A DNA stretch of 64,000 bases from Eleginops maclovinus. Lineage: Eukaryota; Chordata; Actinopteri; Perciformes; Eleginopidae. A model generated the notes under the pieces. That model made no database searches. It had not been told where the DNA came from and was given only the letters and a program-made list of their open reading frames with translations. Location of the stretch: positions 19,168,648 through 19,232,647 of the forward strand of contig NC_086364.1 of assembly GCF_036324505.1 (NCBI RefSeq). Direction: 5' to 3'. This document shows positions 1-62,770 of the stretch, one piece after another; position 1 is the first letter of the stretch, and each line of letters begins with the position of its first letter. The translations under genes were made by a program, and so were the position numbers.

Positions 1-1725
1 TTTGGACGCCCGGTAACACAACACATGCAGCGCAATACACTCATTTGTCCCGGCGCACCACACTGTACCATCTGCTTTCAATTAGTGGGGTCTTAGAGAG
101 TAAAGTCAAGTGAGAACAAGAAGCCCAAACTGTTGCAAACATTGGCAAAGTGCAGACGGAAAAAAAACGTGTCAAGTGTACACAAAGGACTGTGAATAAT
201 AACGAAAAACTTTGAATGAACAAAGTTTATTTGGGAATATGTCCATGACCTCTTGCCTAACACTTGCATTCTTTCAATATTCAGCTGTGTATAAAGTCTG
301 GTTGTATTGTCTGCCTACTTCTCACATGATGTATGACCTCAGTAAACATATTTCCAATGCCTACTGCTTTCAAGTGTTTCTTTAATACAGCATGATGTTA
401 ATTATGGTGTCATTAAGATAGGAATACACCAAAATGCAGGATATGCTTTAGTTAGAGCCTACCAGAGTGTTGCACGTTTTCCTCTCACGTTTTCTACTTT
501 AGTTTATGACCAAATACCTACAAAATAACAGGGGACATTGCCACCAACCGTAGCTGTGAAGTGTTAGCTAGTTTTAAAATACCTAATCCAAAGCATGTTG
601 TTCACACTTTGTTACAAACTGTTCTTGTGAACACATTACACATTTTCTTAAGAGCACTATCAGACAACGGTACACTGCAAGACATCTCCTTATAGATTTT
701 TTATTTTTAGAACCTTAACTCATTAGATTTGTCTGCTTTTAAAACTCGAAAAACATATTTGTCAGTGTTGTTTCGAGAGACTGTCATTTATTTCTAAAAC
801 GGACAAGATGGAACTGATTCTTCTTTGACAGATACTGGATTTTTTTTACTTCTTCAGGCAACCGAAGTGAATGCAAAGAAACAGTCTGTTGAGGAAATCT
901 CATGTCTTACACGGAGGACGACAAGGGGTCACAGATATGTCAAACTCATTAGCCAATGAGTTTGGAAACCCATCAGGGACAGTTCCCACTTCTGACTCTG
1001 GCCTGATTCAGGGCTTTTCGACGGGTGACACTTGTATAGTACAATAAATAGACATTTATTCTCTCTATCAAGAGCTCACATGCACCAATTTATAAAAGGA
1101 GAAGGCTGGGTGATGCCTTTTTGTCCCTATTCACTTTTTTCTTTCTTGTTCTACTGTCTTGTTTTGACAGTATTTTTGGGCGGGTTTCTGATGAATCTTT
1201 GCATTTATAAGGTGGATGTATTTTATCTTGTAAAGAAGCTGTCATCCTCTCTCATCAGCCCTCGTATCATTCCCTGTCATTGCTCATCACTGGAGCTATA
1301 GCAGCACAATGGTTCCTTGTTTTTCAAGAAGAACAAAAACAAGCAGGAGGTGTTCCTGTCCTTGAGAAGCATCGGAGGGACGAACACACACAGATGCATA
1401 CGCACAAATGCAAATACGCACAGCTTTGCAATGAAGCCAACACGCAAACAAACACGCCATCACAGGCAGCCGCACAATCAGAAATAACTAGCACACACAC
1501 ACACAGACACACACACACACACTACTGAAGACACCTTGGGGAAGCTAGGTATAATTCAGGCAGTGACAGCCTAAATTCAATATTATTTTCCAGGACAGAT
1601 TTGCAGGAGACGATGAAATCAATCAGCTGATTTCTTCTTGCTCATATGATAAAAAGGCGTGTACACACAAAGGTCAAAGAGATCTGTTATAAGTCAACAC
1701 CATAGACTTGTGATAGCAAGATGAA

Positions 1726-2100
1726 CTAAAAGAGGCCCTGTTTATGCTTTTGGGGGTTTTCCTTTTCTTGTAGTATGTTATGTTTGTTTTGGTGCCTCCA
1801 TTGGACTCCTTTGTTGACCTGACAACGTAACACTCTTGCTTCTATTGGCTAGCACTCCAACACATTGTACGTGATAGGATAAGGTGCGGTACATCCCTAA
1901 GCCGTTGACTAATCACGCCAGCTAACCAATCAGAGCAGACTGGGCTCTGGTTTCAGACAGAGGGTGAAAAGAGATGCTGCAGCACAGGCAGTATGAGAAA
2001 AATAAAGAGCTTTTTGAACATTAAAGCATGGAGACATGTCCCAGTAGAGGCACAACATACTAATATGAACCTGAAAAGGAGCAGAATATGTCCTCTTAAG
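1726..2100 (+). mobile_element. TIR element copy A (MITE-like, full length)
   Basis: Runs from aactaaaagaggccctg to tatgtcctcttaag. The interior has the family blocks: ttgggggttttcc, cattggactcctttgtt, CCAAT-type boxes (ccaatcagagcagactgg), ggtttcagacagagggtg, aataaagagctttttgaac and agcatggagacatgtccc. No coding capacity; a non-autonomous DNA element by structure. TTAA at the ends is consistent with a TTAA target. Confidence 0.75.
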
Positions 2101-2309
2101 AGATGTGTTGCTTTGTTGCTAGGTAGCTCTTATATTTGGCGCTGTCCAAGCTGCTTAGCATCATTTGTATATTGTTATTTAACAGTGTGGCTACATGTTT
2201 CATAACTGTGAAGGATCCCCTTGGCAGGAATATTTAAACTCCTACTTAAAGCATTCCCGCTTCACTGCAGAACCTGGAACCTTCTCTAGTGGTGGATTGG
2301 ATGTTTCTC

Positions 2310-2476
<167 letters not shown>

Positions 2477-2761
2477 CCACTGAGCCATGGTTGCGGTTGC
2501 CACCAACACACACACACACAGAAATAGCATGTGTGCACCTGCCTGTGTTATGCTTTGGTTACACCCAAATGTTTAAAAGAGGAATTACTACCTGATTTTC
2601 ATTTTTTAAATTAATCTGTGTGTGTGTGTGCGTGCGTGTGCGTGTGTGTATGTGTCTGCTGCATTGATCTGAATTCTTGTACCTACTCTATCTGTGATCT
2701 TGTTTAAATTCAATGCTGAGCTTTAATAAACTTAGAGCTGATCCTTACAGAGCTCGATTGC

Positions 2762-2808
<47 letters not shown>

Positions 2809-2922
2809 TATTATAAAAGATTCCTTCTGTCTAAAGCACTGAGTCGTATATGGTAAATGTGTTTAAATAGAGATATTATTGATTCAGATTCTTCCATAAT
2901 TACTTTCTTTCCTTCCTTCCAG

Positions 2923-51019
<48,097 letters not shown>

Positions 51020-51689
51020 CACATGCACTGTCTCACTGATGGACTGGTAGAAAATTTGATTTCAGAGCTGATAGGAAGGCACTCAAATTCATCAGATTTT
51101 GTCTATGTTTTAGTAAATGTCTGCATCTGTTTTAGGCAACACTGGGGTTCATCCAATACTTCAGCACAAGAAAGGTATCACAACACCAAACTTGCACAAC
51201 AGACTGGATACCAAAGATTTGGAAGTATTGAAAATGCCCTACGTGTCAAATATGCTTTTTATACAGGACAAAATACATGCTTGATTGGAAAATATCACTT
51301 CCAAAAGATGACAATTGACTACTATTCAAAACAATGTGTAACAATGATATGTGAAGTCCCGTTCCCATACCCACTACGCCACCCGTCCTGCTTGCCAGAT
51401 AAACAAGCGCCCCCTTTTTTCTTTTTTTCACTTCTTAATGTATTGTGATTCATTGTCTAGTGTTGTTCCAAACGTTAACCTCCATCAGAGTAACTCACAT
51501 CACTGAAATGTGACAAGGCTTAAACCCCTGTTTAACAAATCTGAATGGATACAAGCAGCAGTCTCAGTTTGGGGGGGTTTATTGCCCTGTGCAGTTTAAA
51601 TGGCTACCATTGATGGGTAATGTTGAAAGGGACAATTATCTTGTCGGAGAACATATTTTCAATTGGGGACTTATCTATTGGATTTCAAT

Positions 51690-52170
51690 CATTGCAGAAA
51701 ATAAGATCTGTTGCTAACACAAGTTGTGATACTTACATGTCTTGTTCTACATATTAATCCCCACATATTGACACCACTTTTATAATAGTTGAATGCAATT
51801 GAGGGAAGTAAATATAGCTAACGTACTGTAATGCTATAAGCCAACTACATCGTGGACTACATGTCACCACTGCTAAGCTAAAGGTGGCTAATGTTTGGCG
51901 TAGTGACGTTTAGTCGTCTCATTTAGCCACTTAGTACCAACCAGATTTTTAAGAGGCATGGAAGCTAGCTAGGTTAACGAGTGGGTCGTTTATTAACGTA
52001 TTTAACGTATCTCGTAGAACAGCATGAACATTGCGTGTGTTAACCTCAGACCTTATGTCAGGCATCTAACCAAAAAGTCATTCAGAGAAATATTGATTAT
52101 GAGATGAGGGAACCGGACGTGCTCAAATGCATTTCCAGGTTTAAGACTCGTTCCCGTTTTTAACCAAAAG
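51690..52170 (+). repeat. Unnamed dispersed repeat, copy after the beta-II exon
   Basis: Carries gctaagctaaaggtggctaa, gtttagtcgtctcatttagc and ttatgagatgagggaaccgg, matching 29590-29960. It lies in what may be the beta-II 3'UTR. Confidence 0.5.
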
Positions 52171-52938
52171 AAAGGAAATGTACCCTGGTTGTTCTAGATC
52201 AGCAGATGTTTCAGCACAGGAGCAGATCAAATTCTAATTGTAAAAAGTTGTTTTCATTTGCCATCATGTTTCATATAGTTTAACATGTGTTACCCTCATG
52301 ACTGTATAACTTCCCGAAGCCAACAGACTCCATTGTCCACTGCAGAGGCCTGAGTGCACAGGCCGTGCCTCCAATGGTATCCATTTTAACACGCACACTG
52401 AGTAGTGATGTGTATCAGTTCTATGTGTGTGTCCTGACCATTGTTGCCTCTTTCAGCCAGCCTTTGCACTGTCATGAGCTGTGCAAGTGCTGACACACAG
52501 TCAGACTGAACGCCTCACAATGAGCAATCGCGGAGGAGTATGCCTAATGAGCGAACTTCACAGCCTGTCAAATCTTTTCGTCCTTCTCGTTTTTCTTTTT
52601 CCTCCTTTGGCTCTTGCCTTCTTCTTTCTCCCTTCCCCCTTTCCCTATTGCCCGCGTTGTCTTTGCTTTATTATTTTTTTATTTATTTTTTGTTTTCTCT
52701 CTAATCCATACTTCTGACAAGGCCTCACTGGGAGCCTGTTATGACGTGGTGTCACAGGGTTGGCGATGCGGCAGTCACTAGTGGAGCATTGCCCACACAC
52801 ACACACACATGCTGTTACACACAGAGTGAATGAGGAGCTGCTTTGACAACCCCCAAGAGAGCGACTTCACAAACAGCAATAATAACAAGAGCAATGCTGC
52901 TTTTCTCAATTATTTATTTTGCATTTCCTTCTCACACA

Positions 52939-53344
<406 letters not shown>

Positions 53345-53792
53345 TACATACATCTATACAGTCCAATCCATGACTGAGGGTTGGAATTATTTGCTGAAGC
53401 GTAACAAGGCGGACAATGTGAAATGTTCGCTCCTGGAGGCACACAAGACATATACTGTAGGTCCATTACACAGGCCTAGAATGTTTTTCCCTTCTTTAAT
53501 CAGCACAAACAGTACCCTCATGTATACTATATACAGTTCATATGCATACATTGTACATATTTATATATATATATGAGCATACATGAACACACAGCATCCT
53601 TCCTGACTCTGCAGTCCTGCTGTTCTGTAGTTAGATGTTGTATAATCTAAAGTATAACGTGTGTGTTCTCAAGCGTTGAGCTGTGTGTTGCTCGGGTCAA
53701 GGGTTTAAATGTCTCCAAATGTTGATCACTCCTACCCTTAACACCTGCTGTGGGGAGTCGTAGACCCTGAAGCATTTAAAAGCACTCAAAAG

Positions 53793-53936
<144 letters not shown>

Positions 53937-53944
53937 CAGACGTG

Positions 53945-54395
53945 TAAAAAGGCCCTATTATGCGTTTGGGGTTTTCCCTTTCCTGTAGTGTGTTTATATA
54001 GGTTTTTGTGCAAAGACTAAACCCCAAAGTCTGTCTCCCACACACTACACCCCCCCCCCCCCCCCCCCCCCCCCACTTACCTGAAACACCTCCTTTGGAC
54101 TCCTTTGTTTACTTCTGTAACATAATGACATCACTAACACGTGTAACACTAGTGCTTCTATCGGCTAACGCTCCAACACATTGGACGTGATAGGCTAAGG
54201 GGCGGGACATCTCTAAGCGGTTGACCAATCACAACAGAGCTGTCCAGCTAACCAATCAGAGCAGACTGGGCTCTGGTTTCAGGCAGAGGGTGAAAATATA
54301 AAGAGCTTTTTGAACATTAGAGCATGAGGACATGTCACAATACAGACACTAAATATAAATATGAACCTGAAAACTAGCATAACAGCGCCCCTTTA
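53945..54395 (+). mobile_element. TIR element copy H (full length, with poly-C expansion)
   Basis: Starts aaaaaggccctattatgcg and ends gcataacagcgcccctttag. Two CCAAT boxes remain; the aataaa block has changed to atataaagagc. A 25-base C run (54050-54074) replaces the short C tract of the other copies. Its left end abuts a (GT)69 array. Confidence 0.75.
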
Positions 54396-55529
54396 GGTAC
54401 TGTACAAATTTATATAAGTGTTTAAATCTTATAAGGAATCTCTTGTCTTTTTTAGCACATGACCTGTGACCTAATCATCAGTTACTTGTTATGTTATAAT
54501 GTTAAAAATCCCGCATCAGGACTATAAATAATTATACTATGCATGCATGTGATGATCTTTCTCTTTCTCTTACATATCTTGCTCTATATGATATGGATTT
54601 ATCCTATATTAAGTGTTGTTTGATGGACAGGTGTGTGATAAATAGACATTTATAAGGTATTTGTTTTCTTGGTTTATGGTTAAATCATGTCTCACGTTAT
54701 TGTGGCATAATTATGAGATAGCATAAAAGGGAAATACGAGCTACGTTTGTACATATATAAATAGTTTAAAAGTGTTAAGGGGTCTTCCATTTCCATGATT
54801 ACATTTATACATAGATGTGTTTAGTGGTAAAATGATGTATATAGTTGAGAAAACAAACATTTTCACATAGGTTCTGCAGGGTGGAACAGTAATGGCCTAA
54901 ACGCGCACCAACTCCTCCTTCCTCTGCTCCTTTCTTTCTTCCCGACCTTTTATTCGATCACGTCTTTCCGTCTGTCATTTTATTTTTCCTCTGACCTTTC
55001 CTCCTCCTTCTTCCTCTCCCACTCAGCTTCCTCATTGTCTTTCTCTTACCTCATTTTCTTTTCTCTTGACCTTTACCCCTCTCTATAAGCTTTTTGGCTC
55101 ACCTGCTCCACTATTTTCCTTTATTCTCTTCCAGATCCATTTCCTGCTTGTTTTTCATTCGCTCTTTCTTCCTCTTGTCTCTAATCCGTTCTTTATCCTT
55201 CTCCTCTCATTATCCCTAAATTGTCCTGTATGCTATTCCCTATATATGTTCTTCCCTGCAATCTGTAGCCTTGAAAAGGTTACCTGACATTAAACTTGAA
55301 ATATGATAGGTATTTTTTAAATGACACGCTTGCCTCTCGAAAATAGTATTGCTTTTACATCAACCAGGCTTATGTTATAATCGACAAATAGTTTAACAAT
55401 AACCTGAAGATAACGTTGACATGCAGACAACTGCAAAAATATACTGCAAAGGAAAAGTAAGAATGTGTTTTGTGAGATAGTTTGCTGATAAGAAAATGTG
55501 TATTGTGATGTTTTATTTGATTGTAGAAT

Positions 55530-55535
55530 AATAAA
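55530..55535 (+). terminator. Candidate polyadenylation signal for the beta-II transcript
   Basis: AATAAA 4.5 kb past the beta-II stop, in AT-rich sequence; another lies at 55870. The distance would imply a long 3'UTR. Low certainty. Confidence 0.2.
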
Positions 55536-57709
55536 TCATGATGAAAGATCACAGTGTCTCGTTTCTTGTGGACACTGGTTTTAAAATCCACAGTTCCTAC
55601 ATCCTCTGGAAACACTCGTTAGTTTTAATCAAGTGATTTTACAAATGTAAGTCTGAAAATTACAGATGATTGGCAACCTAACCAATGCTAGGTCTTAACA
55701 TAACATTTGACAATTTGAGTTTAAGTTAATTTGAGATATTTTGAGGGATTTTCTAGAGAACGCTGCATGCCGTGCACTCCCTAAACGTGTGCAGTGTGTA
55801 CATTTCGAAGAGGTGATGAAGTCTTAAATTGCATATGGCTGCTGATTGACGCTGTTACAATTAACATCAATAAAATGAACTGTGGCGTCCTTACAAATTC
55901 AGTTTATTGCTCACTGAAAAAACCCACGTGTCACTTTTGTTTATATATTGCTGTGTTCATCGTAGCATCTGCACTAATAGCTGGTCATGCAACTTTTCTA
56001 TGTATTCAAGATGGCAATCGGTGTGGTTGAGAAGTGTCCAGCCTTCCACACTTAACTTTTTGGACGTTATGAATGCTGACTGCAACATCCGAGTGCACTG
56101 CCTCTTGCCAAATTTAGCATTGGGACACACTTATGCACTCAAAATAGCACATGTTAATACACAAGCATGCATATGGAGACACAGCAAGTGTCCCTGTAAA
56201 AAGGTCCTTAAGTATGTGCTTAACAACAAAGCTGGACAGGCCTGTGCTATAATTGGACAATTGCTGTTGGGGGCGGGGTTAATATATAAATTAGATGGGT
56301 TATATATGGTAGAGATCTTTCAGGCTACTGATCCTGAGGTTAACTAGCTAGCTAAGAAGCTATCTGCTCTTGGTGATGGAAAGAGAAGGATGAAAGGAAG
56401 ATGGAGGCTGAAGTGAACGACAGCAGGGCACTGCAGCACACTGGAGCGAGATGAAAAAGGAAAACTGACAAAAGCAAAAGAATCTCTTATTTATTTCATT
56501 CAGTGGATCTTAAAAAACGCTCAAGAGGGGAGCATGACGGAGGAGCTTATTGGATTTATTTCACACTATCTTTCTTTCTCGCGCACTTCCTCTCTCTTTT
56601 ACCCTCTCTCGCTCATGCAGCCCTGCACACATTTTCATTAGGGCCAACGTATTAGACACACTTTCACACCATCAGACATGTGCCTTCACAATTAAGATAC
56701 ATCTCTTTCTCTGTGTCTTCCCTTCATTCACTCTCCACTTCCTCTCCTTCTTAATCAATCAATCCAACTGTCAGTCCTTCGCCAAATCAGTGTCCAACAC
56801 ACACACACATACAAACCCCCTTACACACGTTTTCATTATGTACGCACATTAGACACGCATTCACATAATCGCTGACCTTGTGTTGCACAAACACACATTT
56901 TAAATACAAGGATCTTTAGCTTTAAAAAAAATGTTTAAATGTAAACATTTTAGAATTTAAATCTGGTCAGAACATTTCTGCCAAATGAAGCAGTACACCT
57001 CTTTTTATTCACCCACTTTCAATTTGCACACTCTCTCATGGAGCATTTCCTGGGGCTGTTTCTGGGGACATCCAAGTCATAAATCTAAGTTTTGACATAT
57101 TAGCATTACGCCAGAATCATGCCACATCACCATATGTCCTCTCTCCGCCCTGGAGTCTTTCCCATCTGGTAAAACACACAAATACACAAACATGAAAACA
57201 GATGCACAAACATACACACTCATACTCTGTAATATCTCTTAGATCCTTAGTCTTTATTGCATAAAAACACATGTGTATGAGTGTGTGATGTCCTCCTCTA
57301 ACTCTGAGTGTATCCAACTCACACACTTTACAGCGTGCTTGTGTTGTCAGTCATCTTGCACTTCCTCCTCCTCGATCTTCCTCCAAACAGTTTGTCTTTC
57401 ACTCTCTGATTTCTCTGTGGTTTTTCGTTTCCTCTGATTTCTTCCTCTTGTATTGCCTGCCCTCCTCCTCCCTCTCCTCCTCCTCCTCCTCCTCCTCCTT
57501 CTCTTCCTCTCAGTCTCTGAGCACTGGCCAGAGGCGTGAGAAGGTTCCAGCTCAGTGAGCAGAAACCCTGCAGTCCTCCTCCTCCTCCTCCTCTTCCTCC
57601 TCTCTTCAAGAACCACGGCGTCTACCTCTCTTCATCCTCCTGTTGTAAAGCCAATAACGGAGAGGAGATGAAAGTGAGAATGGAGAAAAGGCAGGACACG
57701 TGGGTGATT

Positions 57710-57733
57710 TAAAACTACAATTCCCACAATGCT
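57710..57733 (+). promoter_or_regulatory. ZNF143/THAP11-like motif
   Basis: aaaactacaattcccacaat followed by gc closely fits the ACTACAATTCCCAGAATGC consensus of ZNF143-type sites. It stands between the two genes, with no transcript start evident nearby. Motif match only. Confidence 0.3.
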
Positions 57734-60423
57734 TTTCTACTCAGGGGCCTGTGACCTCCTCACCCCGCTGCCTAGCAACACCAGGGTCATAAGTGAAATG
57801 GTAATCAGGCTTTTTATAGAAGTTAATACAGTATCTCTCAGCTGTCAGCGGTCTACACTGTGCTCGTTTTCAGAAAGACAGAATGGCAGACAGGAAATGA
57901 CAAAAACATAAGAAGGAAAAAACTGCAAACATTTATTAAGTTGTTTATGTTACGTTCATGCAACTCTCTGGGACTATATCTCTGTGCATCGCATATTATT
58001 TTTGTGAATAGCACCGTCAAACTGTACACAATATTTGAACAATTTTGCACATTTTTGCCTGGAAACTGAAACGCACTGCTCTTTCATTTGAATTCAGATA
58101 TATTGTACATATCTTACAGATGTTTTGTACATGTTTTTTTTTTTTACGGTATTTGCTTCTTGATTATGATTCTTGCATTATTACATTTTCCCTTATTTTG
58201 CCTGTAATGCACCACTGCACCAAAGCCATTTCCTTGTCCGTGACACTATGAGAGAGGAAACATTTACATTTAAAAACTTTAAATGCCTATTGCAATAAAA
58301 ACGCAGACCATTTAAACACAAATTGGGATTGACTCCATTATTATTATTATTGATAACAACTAAAGGTAGGGATAAGATTGTGGCCTTGGTTGGATATTGA
58401 TTTGTACTACTAGACCCAATGGACCTCATGCAAGAACATTTTTGTATTCTTATTTGAACTTTCTCTTACTTATTCTTCGTTTGTGTGGCTCGTACGAGGT
58501 TGCCACGTAAAATGTAACCAACTTTCTTAACCTCAGAGAAAAAGGCTCTGTAAGAAGAGCCATTTTATGTTTGGGTTCAAGCTGTCTCATCTGGGTGTTA
58601 TTCACAGTGTTGGCCGTAGGGTGTCGCTGTCCTATTACCACAGGTATTAAGGTGTGTCGTGTCACATGATTGGGTGTGTTTGACCCCGGAAAAGCATATG
58701 GTTTTTGATCAGCGTAGCGCGAGTGTTGCAAGTACCACAGATTGTTTGTTCGGGGAATGAATGAATTATGCATTGATTTGGACTCTACGTTTATGATAAA
58801 CAACAATAGACAATAAATGGATTGTCTCATGCTGTACGTAAAAAGCAGCCTACCGATTCTACATTGAAACAACATCACAAACGTATCCACACAGGGTAAC
58901 GCGTCAGCCAGGTTAAACACCACAGGTGAACCGCAGGCACCACAGAGTGAAAACAACAACTTCAGAAGTTTAAAGATTAAAGTCTTGCTTTGGAGATCCA
59001 TAAAGGTAAGTCTTGTCATTTTTAACAGCCTCAGAATTAAGAGGCCTGCTGAAGTCAAGGAAAGGGGGGAAATATAAGTAATGTATAGATAGATACTTTA
59101 TTTATATTTAACAGCAGTATTGACGAGCATTACACGAGGCAAACATATTTAAAAGATACAATAAGGTACCAATATAATTCAAATTAAGAAAGGACACAGA
59201 ATCTAAATAATACACATATATAAGTGTAATATTAATACGATTGCATGAAAGTAATGAATAATACCATCCAGTTAAGTTAAAAAAGGGAAGTTTGGATAGG
59301 AAAGGAATCCCACATGACTTCTAAACTACATCTAGACAAACAAATCAAAAGAAAATTGCAGAGTGTGGAAGTTCTCCTAAATCACTACAACAAATCTGTT
59401 CACACAACTAGTTCTAGCACGGGGTTCAATGTATTTACCGTACATTGTTTTCCAAAACTTACACCAAACAACCACCTCCACTTCAAATCCTCCCACAATC
59501 ACTTTCTCCATTCCTCCCTTTTTCCTCCCTCCTTGCTCTGGCTTCCCTCCCTCCCTCCTGTCTCTCACCAGAGGTGAAACGCTGTTCTTCTCTTCCTGAA
59601 GTCATTTCTATGTTAATGAGTCTCCCTGTGAGATAACGCAGGCAGCAAGGGCTTCGGACACACACACATACACACAAAAACACACACACAAACACACACG
59701 CACACACACACACACACACACAAACTGACAGAGCAAGTGAGAAGGATGATAGGACCTGTCACTGCTCTCTCTTTTGATCAGTTCATGCAATTATTTAACT
59801 ATTAACTGTAATCCTTCTTCTTCCCTCTCACTCGTCACTTTTCTGTCTCCTTCTCTGTGTTTGTTTTTGATCGCTTTAATTCTTCTGTTTTCTATTCTGT
59901 TTATTTCTGTTGTGTGTCCACAACCACACACTGCAGCTTTACAACTGTCAGTCAGTTCATCACTCACTTTACCTCAGTCATTTACATCCTGATAGCCAGT
60001 CAGTAAATCCAGCAGTATCTCAGTTAAGGCATCAACATAGAGCGAATCCTACAGTGCTGTAGTTACTGCAAATACCAACACTTAACCCAATAACTTGACA
60101 GGCGTGTACAGGAAAACAGACAGAAAGAAACGTCTGTTTTATGTATTTTCACACTGGGTATTACAGAGCCACACACTCATTTATTGTCATTGATTAATGA
60201 ACACGGATCTGAATGCTGTGAGAGAAAGAAAGAAAGAGTAACCAGTAAATAGACATATCAAAACTAACAACTAGAGAAGAGGCTCCATGCATTTATTCAT
60301 CCCTGCAGTGCTGTCATCCTATCATTTGTATTTGTCTCCAGTGACGAAGACAGGCTTTTATTCATTGCTGTTTAAACAGCAATACAATGAGCTTTTAAAC
60401 AGTCAGATCTGTTCAGCCGCCTG

Positions 60424-60548
<125 letters not shown>

Positions 60549-61339
60549 TTTTCTCTTTCTCTCAAAAAGACACTTACACATGTTCATAATTGCACACATT
60601 TGCACACTACAGAGTCACGTGAACAGAGACATAAACAGGCACACGCTTTCAAGTACATGCATACACACTAGTGCATCCCCGTGCTCACATGCGCGCACTC
60701 CCTGGAGTGTTAAGTGAACTGTGAAGCTCAGACCGCCTTGTGTGGAAGCCTCGCTGGAGTGGAATCATTAAAAACGGTCCGTGGCTCTTTAAGTGGCGTC
60801 TCTGCCTCTCTCCCGGGCGCGATTCTTCATGCATCGCTTGCCAATCTCTCTTTCTCTCTCCCCCCCTCTCTCTGTCTTTCTCTCTTTTCTAACTAATCAG
60901 TGCGGTGCAGGGGCTGCTGGCGCCGCGCAGGCGGACGACAGAGGAAAACAGAGGGGAGAAATACGCTGCTCTTCGATTCAGAACCAAGGACAGCGGCACA
61001 GCGAACATTCAGCACCGCAGACAGCTCCCTAGACGCGGCAGAAGCGTCCTGCAGCGGTAGAGGCGCGGCACAGCGCTGTCTTTAAAAAAAAAACTAAGAC
61101 TTAATGCAGCATTTAGGATATTAGAAGTGGGTGGTTTGTGAACAAATGTGCTGAACATTAATGTTGTTATAACACGTTTCCCTAGATAAATCTAATATCC
61201 ACTTTCAGAAACGATGTACTCTGATAAGGGATTCTTAAGATGTGTCTCTGATGATAAAAAGTACGCCCCTTTTCACTGAAACTCTACATATGCTCTCCTC
61301 TGTGGACTGGAGCCCCCCATGCTTTATACTGATGGTGTT

Positions 61340-61475
61340 GCGGCGGTGGGCGGGACATGCAGCAGTGACTGCACATGATTGGCTCCAGAGGGTAGCTGTC
61401 ACGCAAGGGGCCAATCAGAGCCAAGCGGTGCGGCCTCAGGCGGAGTTTGAGGAGACGCGCGGTTAGTTTTAGTTT
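61340..61475 (+). promoter_or_regulatory. Candidate cacng3 promoter region
   Basis: A GC-rich stretch about 1.3-1.4 kb before the cacng3 start codon. It has a GC box (gtgggcgggac near 61346) and two inverted CCAAT boxes (gattggctcc near 61377 and gccaatcagag near 61410) about 33 bp apart, followed by CpG-containing sequence. No TATA box is clear. Transcription start is inferred, not seen. Confidence 0.4.
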
Positions 61476-62770
61476 GTGTTGGTTGGACCGAGAGGAGGAG
61501 GAGGAGGAAGACGAAGAGGAGGACGAGGAGGAGGAGGAGGCGACGGCTGTCATTTTTTTCCATTTGTACCAACGGGCACGTTTCTCGGGAGCAAAACCAG
61601 GCGGGTGTAACTGTCCTACAGGCTCCATCAGCAGGCGGCTTATCTGACCGTTCGTCCAGGTATTGATTCAACTTCGGCGGCGAGAGAGAGAGAGAACACG
61701 TCCGTTTTCGAGGAGAAATGTGATTAATGCCGTCTAGGTTTCATTTTTGGTGCCTATGTTAAATACCCGTATTGCGTGTCTCTCCACTGCAGATAATGAA
61801 TGGGAGGGAAAACACTGAATTTATATTAGCGTCTGCGTGTTTGGACGAGCTCCTGTAAGCCTATTACTGTGGACATCGAGGAAGAAGAAGCAGAAAAAAC
61901 ATGTCAGTGAGTCAACAGCTGGAGAGGAAAACACACGACGGATCTCGGTCAACGTCTGCGCTCTCTTCATAGCTGACGTATGGGCTTTATTCATCGGTCC
62001 ATTCATTCAGTAATTCAGCAGGAAACGGAGAGAATAACCACTGTACCGCCTTGTATTTTGGCGCTGCTGCAACAGAGATTGTCGAAGGAGGACATCCTTC
62101 GCCGGTCAACACATCCAGCGGTGAGTGAGTGAGGGGCGAGCCGCCTCAGCAGTGATGTTTTAGTATAGAAACACATCAGAAACCCTCCCCCCTTTGACTT
62201 GTGCGGTTACATCAGTCAATAAAAAACAAACTAACCCCCCTTTTTGTTGTTGTTTTTAAAGATGGAGTCCCCCCACGCAGAGCTGTGCTGTTAATAGGGG
62301 AGCTGGTTTAGGAAAGGCAAAAGTTAAGAACAGAGGAGAGGAGAAGAAGAAGAAGAAGATATCTCGGGTTACTGGTGGATAACGCGTATTTCACGCACGG
62401 AAGGAGAGGCAGAATGTGGTATCGCTGTTTCCCTCCACTCTGACTGAGTGAGGCCAGTGTCGGTAGACGGGGACAACCGGTGGTCGCTAAACCTCCGGTG
62501 TGTGTGTTTGTATGTGTGTGAGGGTGGTGGATGGTAAAACCGGTTTTTGATGCGCGAGAAAGTGACGTGCCGCCCTCCCACCTTCCCAAGTCAACACACC
62601 AGGCAGCACCATAAATCCTTTTAATTCACATATGTTTATTTTATCTTCCAAAATGACTGTCTGTTGAACCCCCTCACTCAGACTCTCCAAATCTCGCGGG
62701 ATATTAAGGAAATAATAAGGGGGGAAAAGAGAGGAAGACATTTAGATTAAGACAAACAGGAACCGCCTAT
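61476..62770 (+). other. Probable cacng3 5' untranslated region
   Basis: GC-rich, with a GAG/GAC-rich tract at 61490-61545 and a run of short upstream ATGs. A donor-like site (ccagcg|gtgagtgagt near 62115) and an acceptor-like site (tttttgttgttgtttttaaag ending at 62261) could frame a 147-bp 5'UTR intron. A 10-codon upstream ORF (MESPHAELCC, 62262-62294) follows. These splice and uORF readings are inference only. Confidence 0.4.

Noticed and set aside
55907..56347. 146-codon + strand open frame after prkcb
   Set aside because: No family resemblance; sits in AT-rich intergenic DNA and an overlapping frame (55794-56030) is equally open, so chance is enough.
57347..57616. Arg-rich minus-strand frames of about 90 codons
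   Set aside because: Generated by (TCC)n repeats; the protein is low-complexity RRRR with no support.
58450..59058. 202-codon minus-strand open frame, the longest non-repetitive one
   Set aside because: No recognisable domain, signal or family motif, no splice context on that strand, and composition like its flanks. A donor-like aaag|gtaagt at 59009 on the + strand gave no matching exon.
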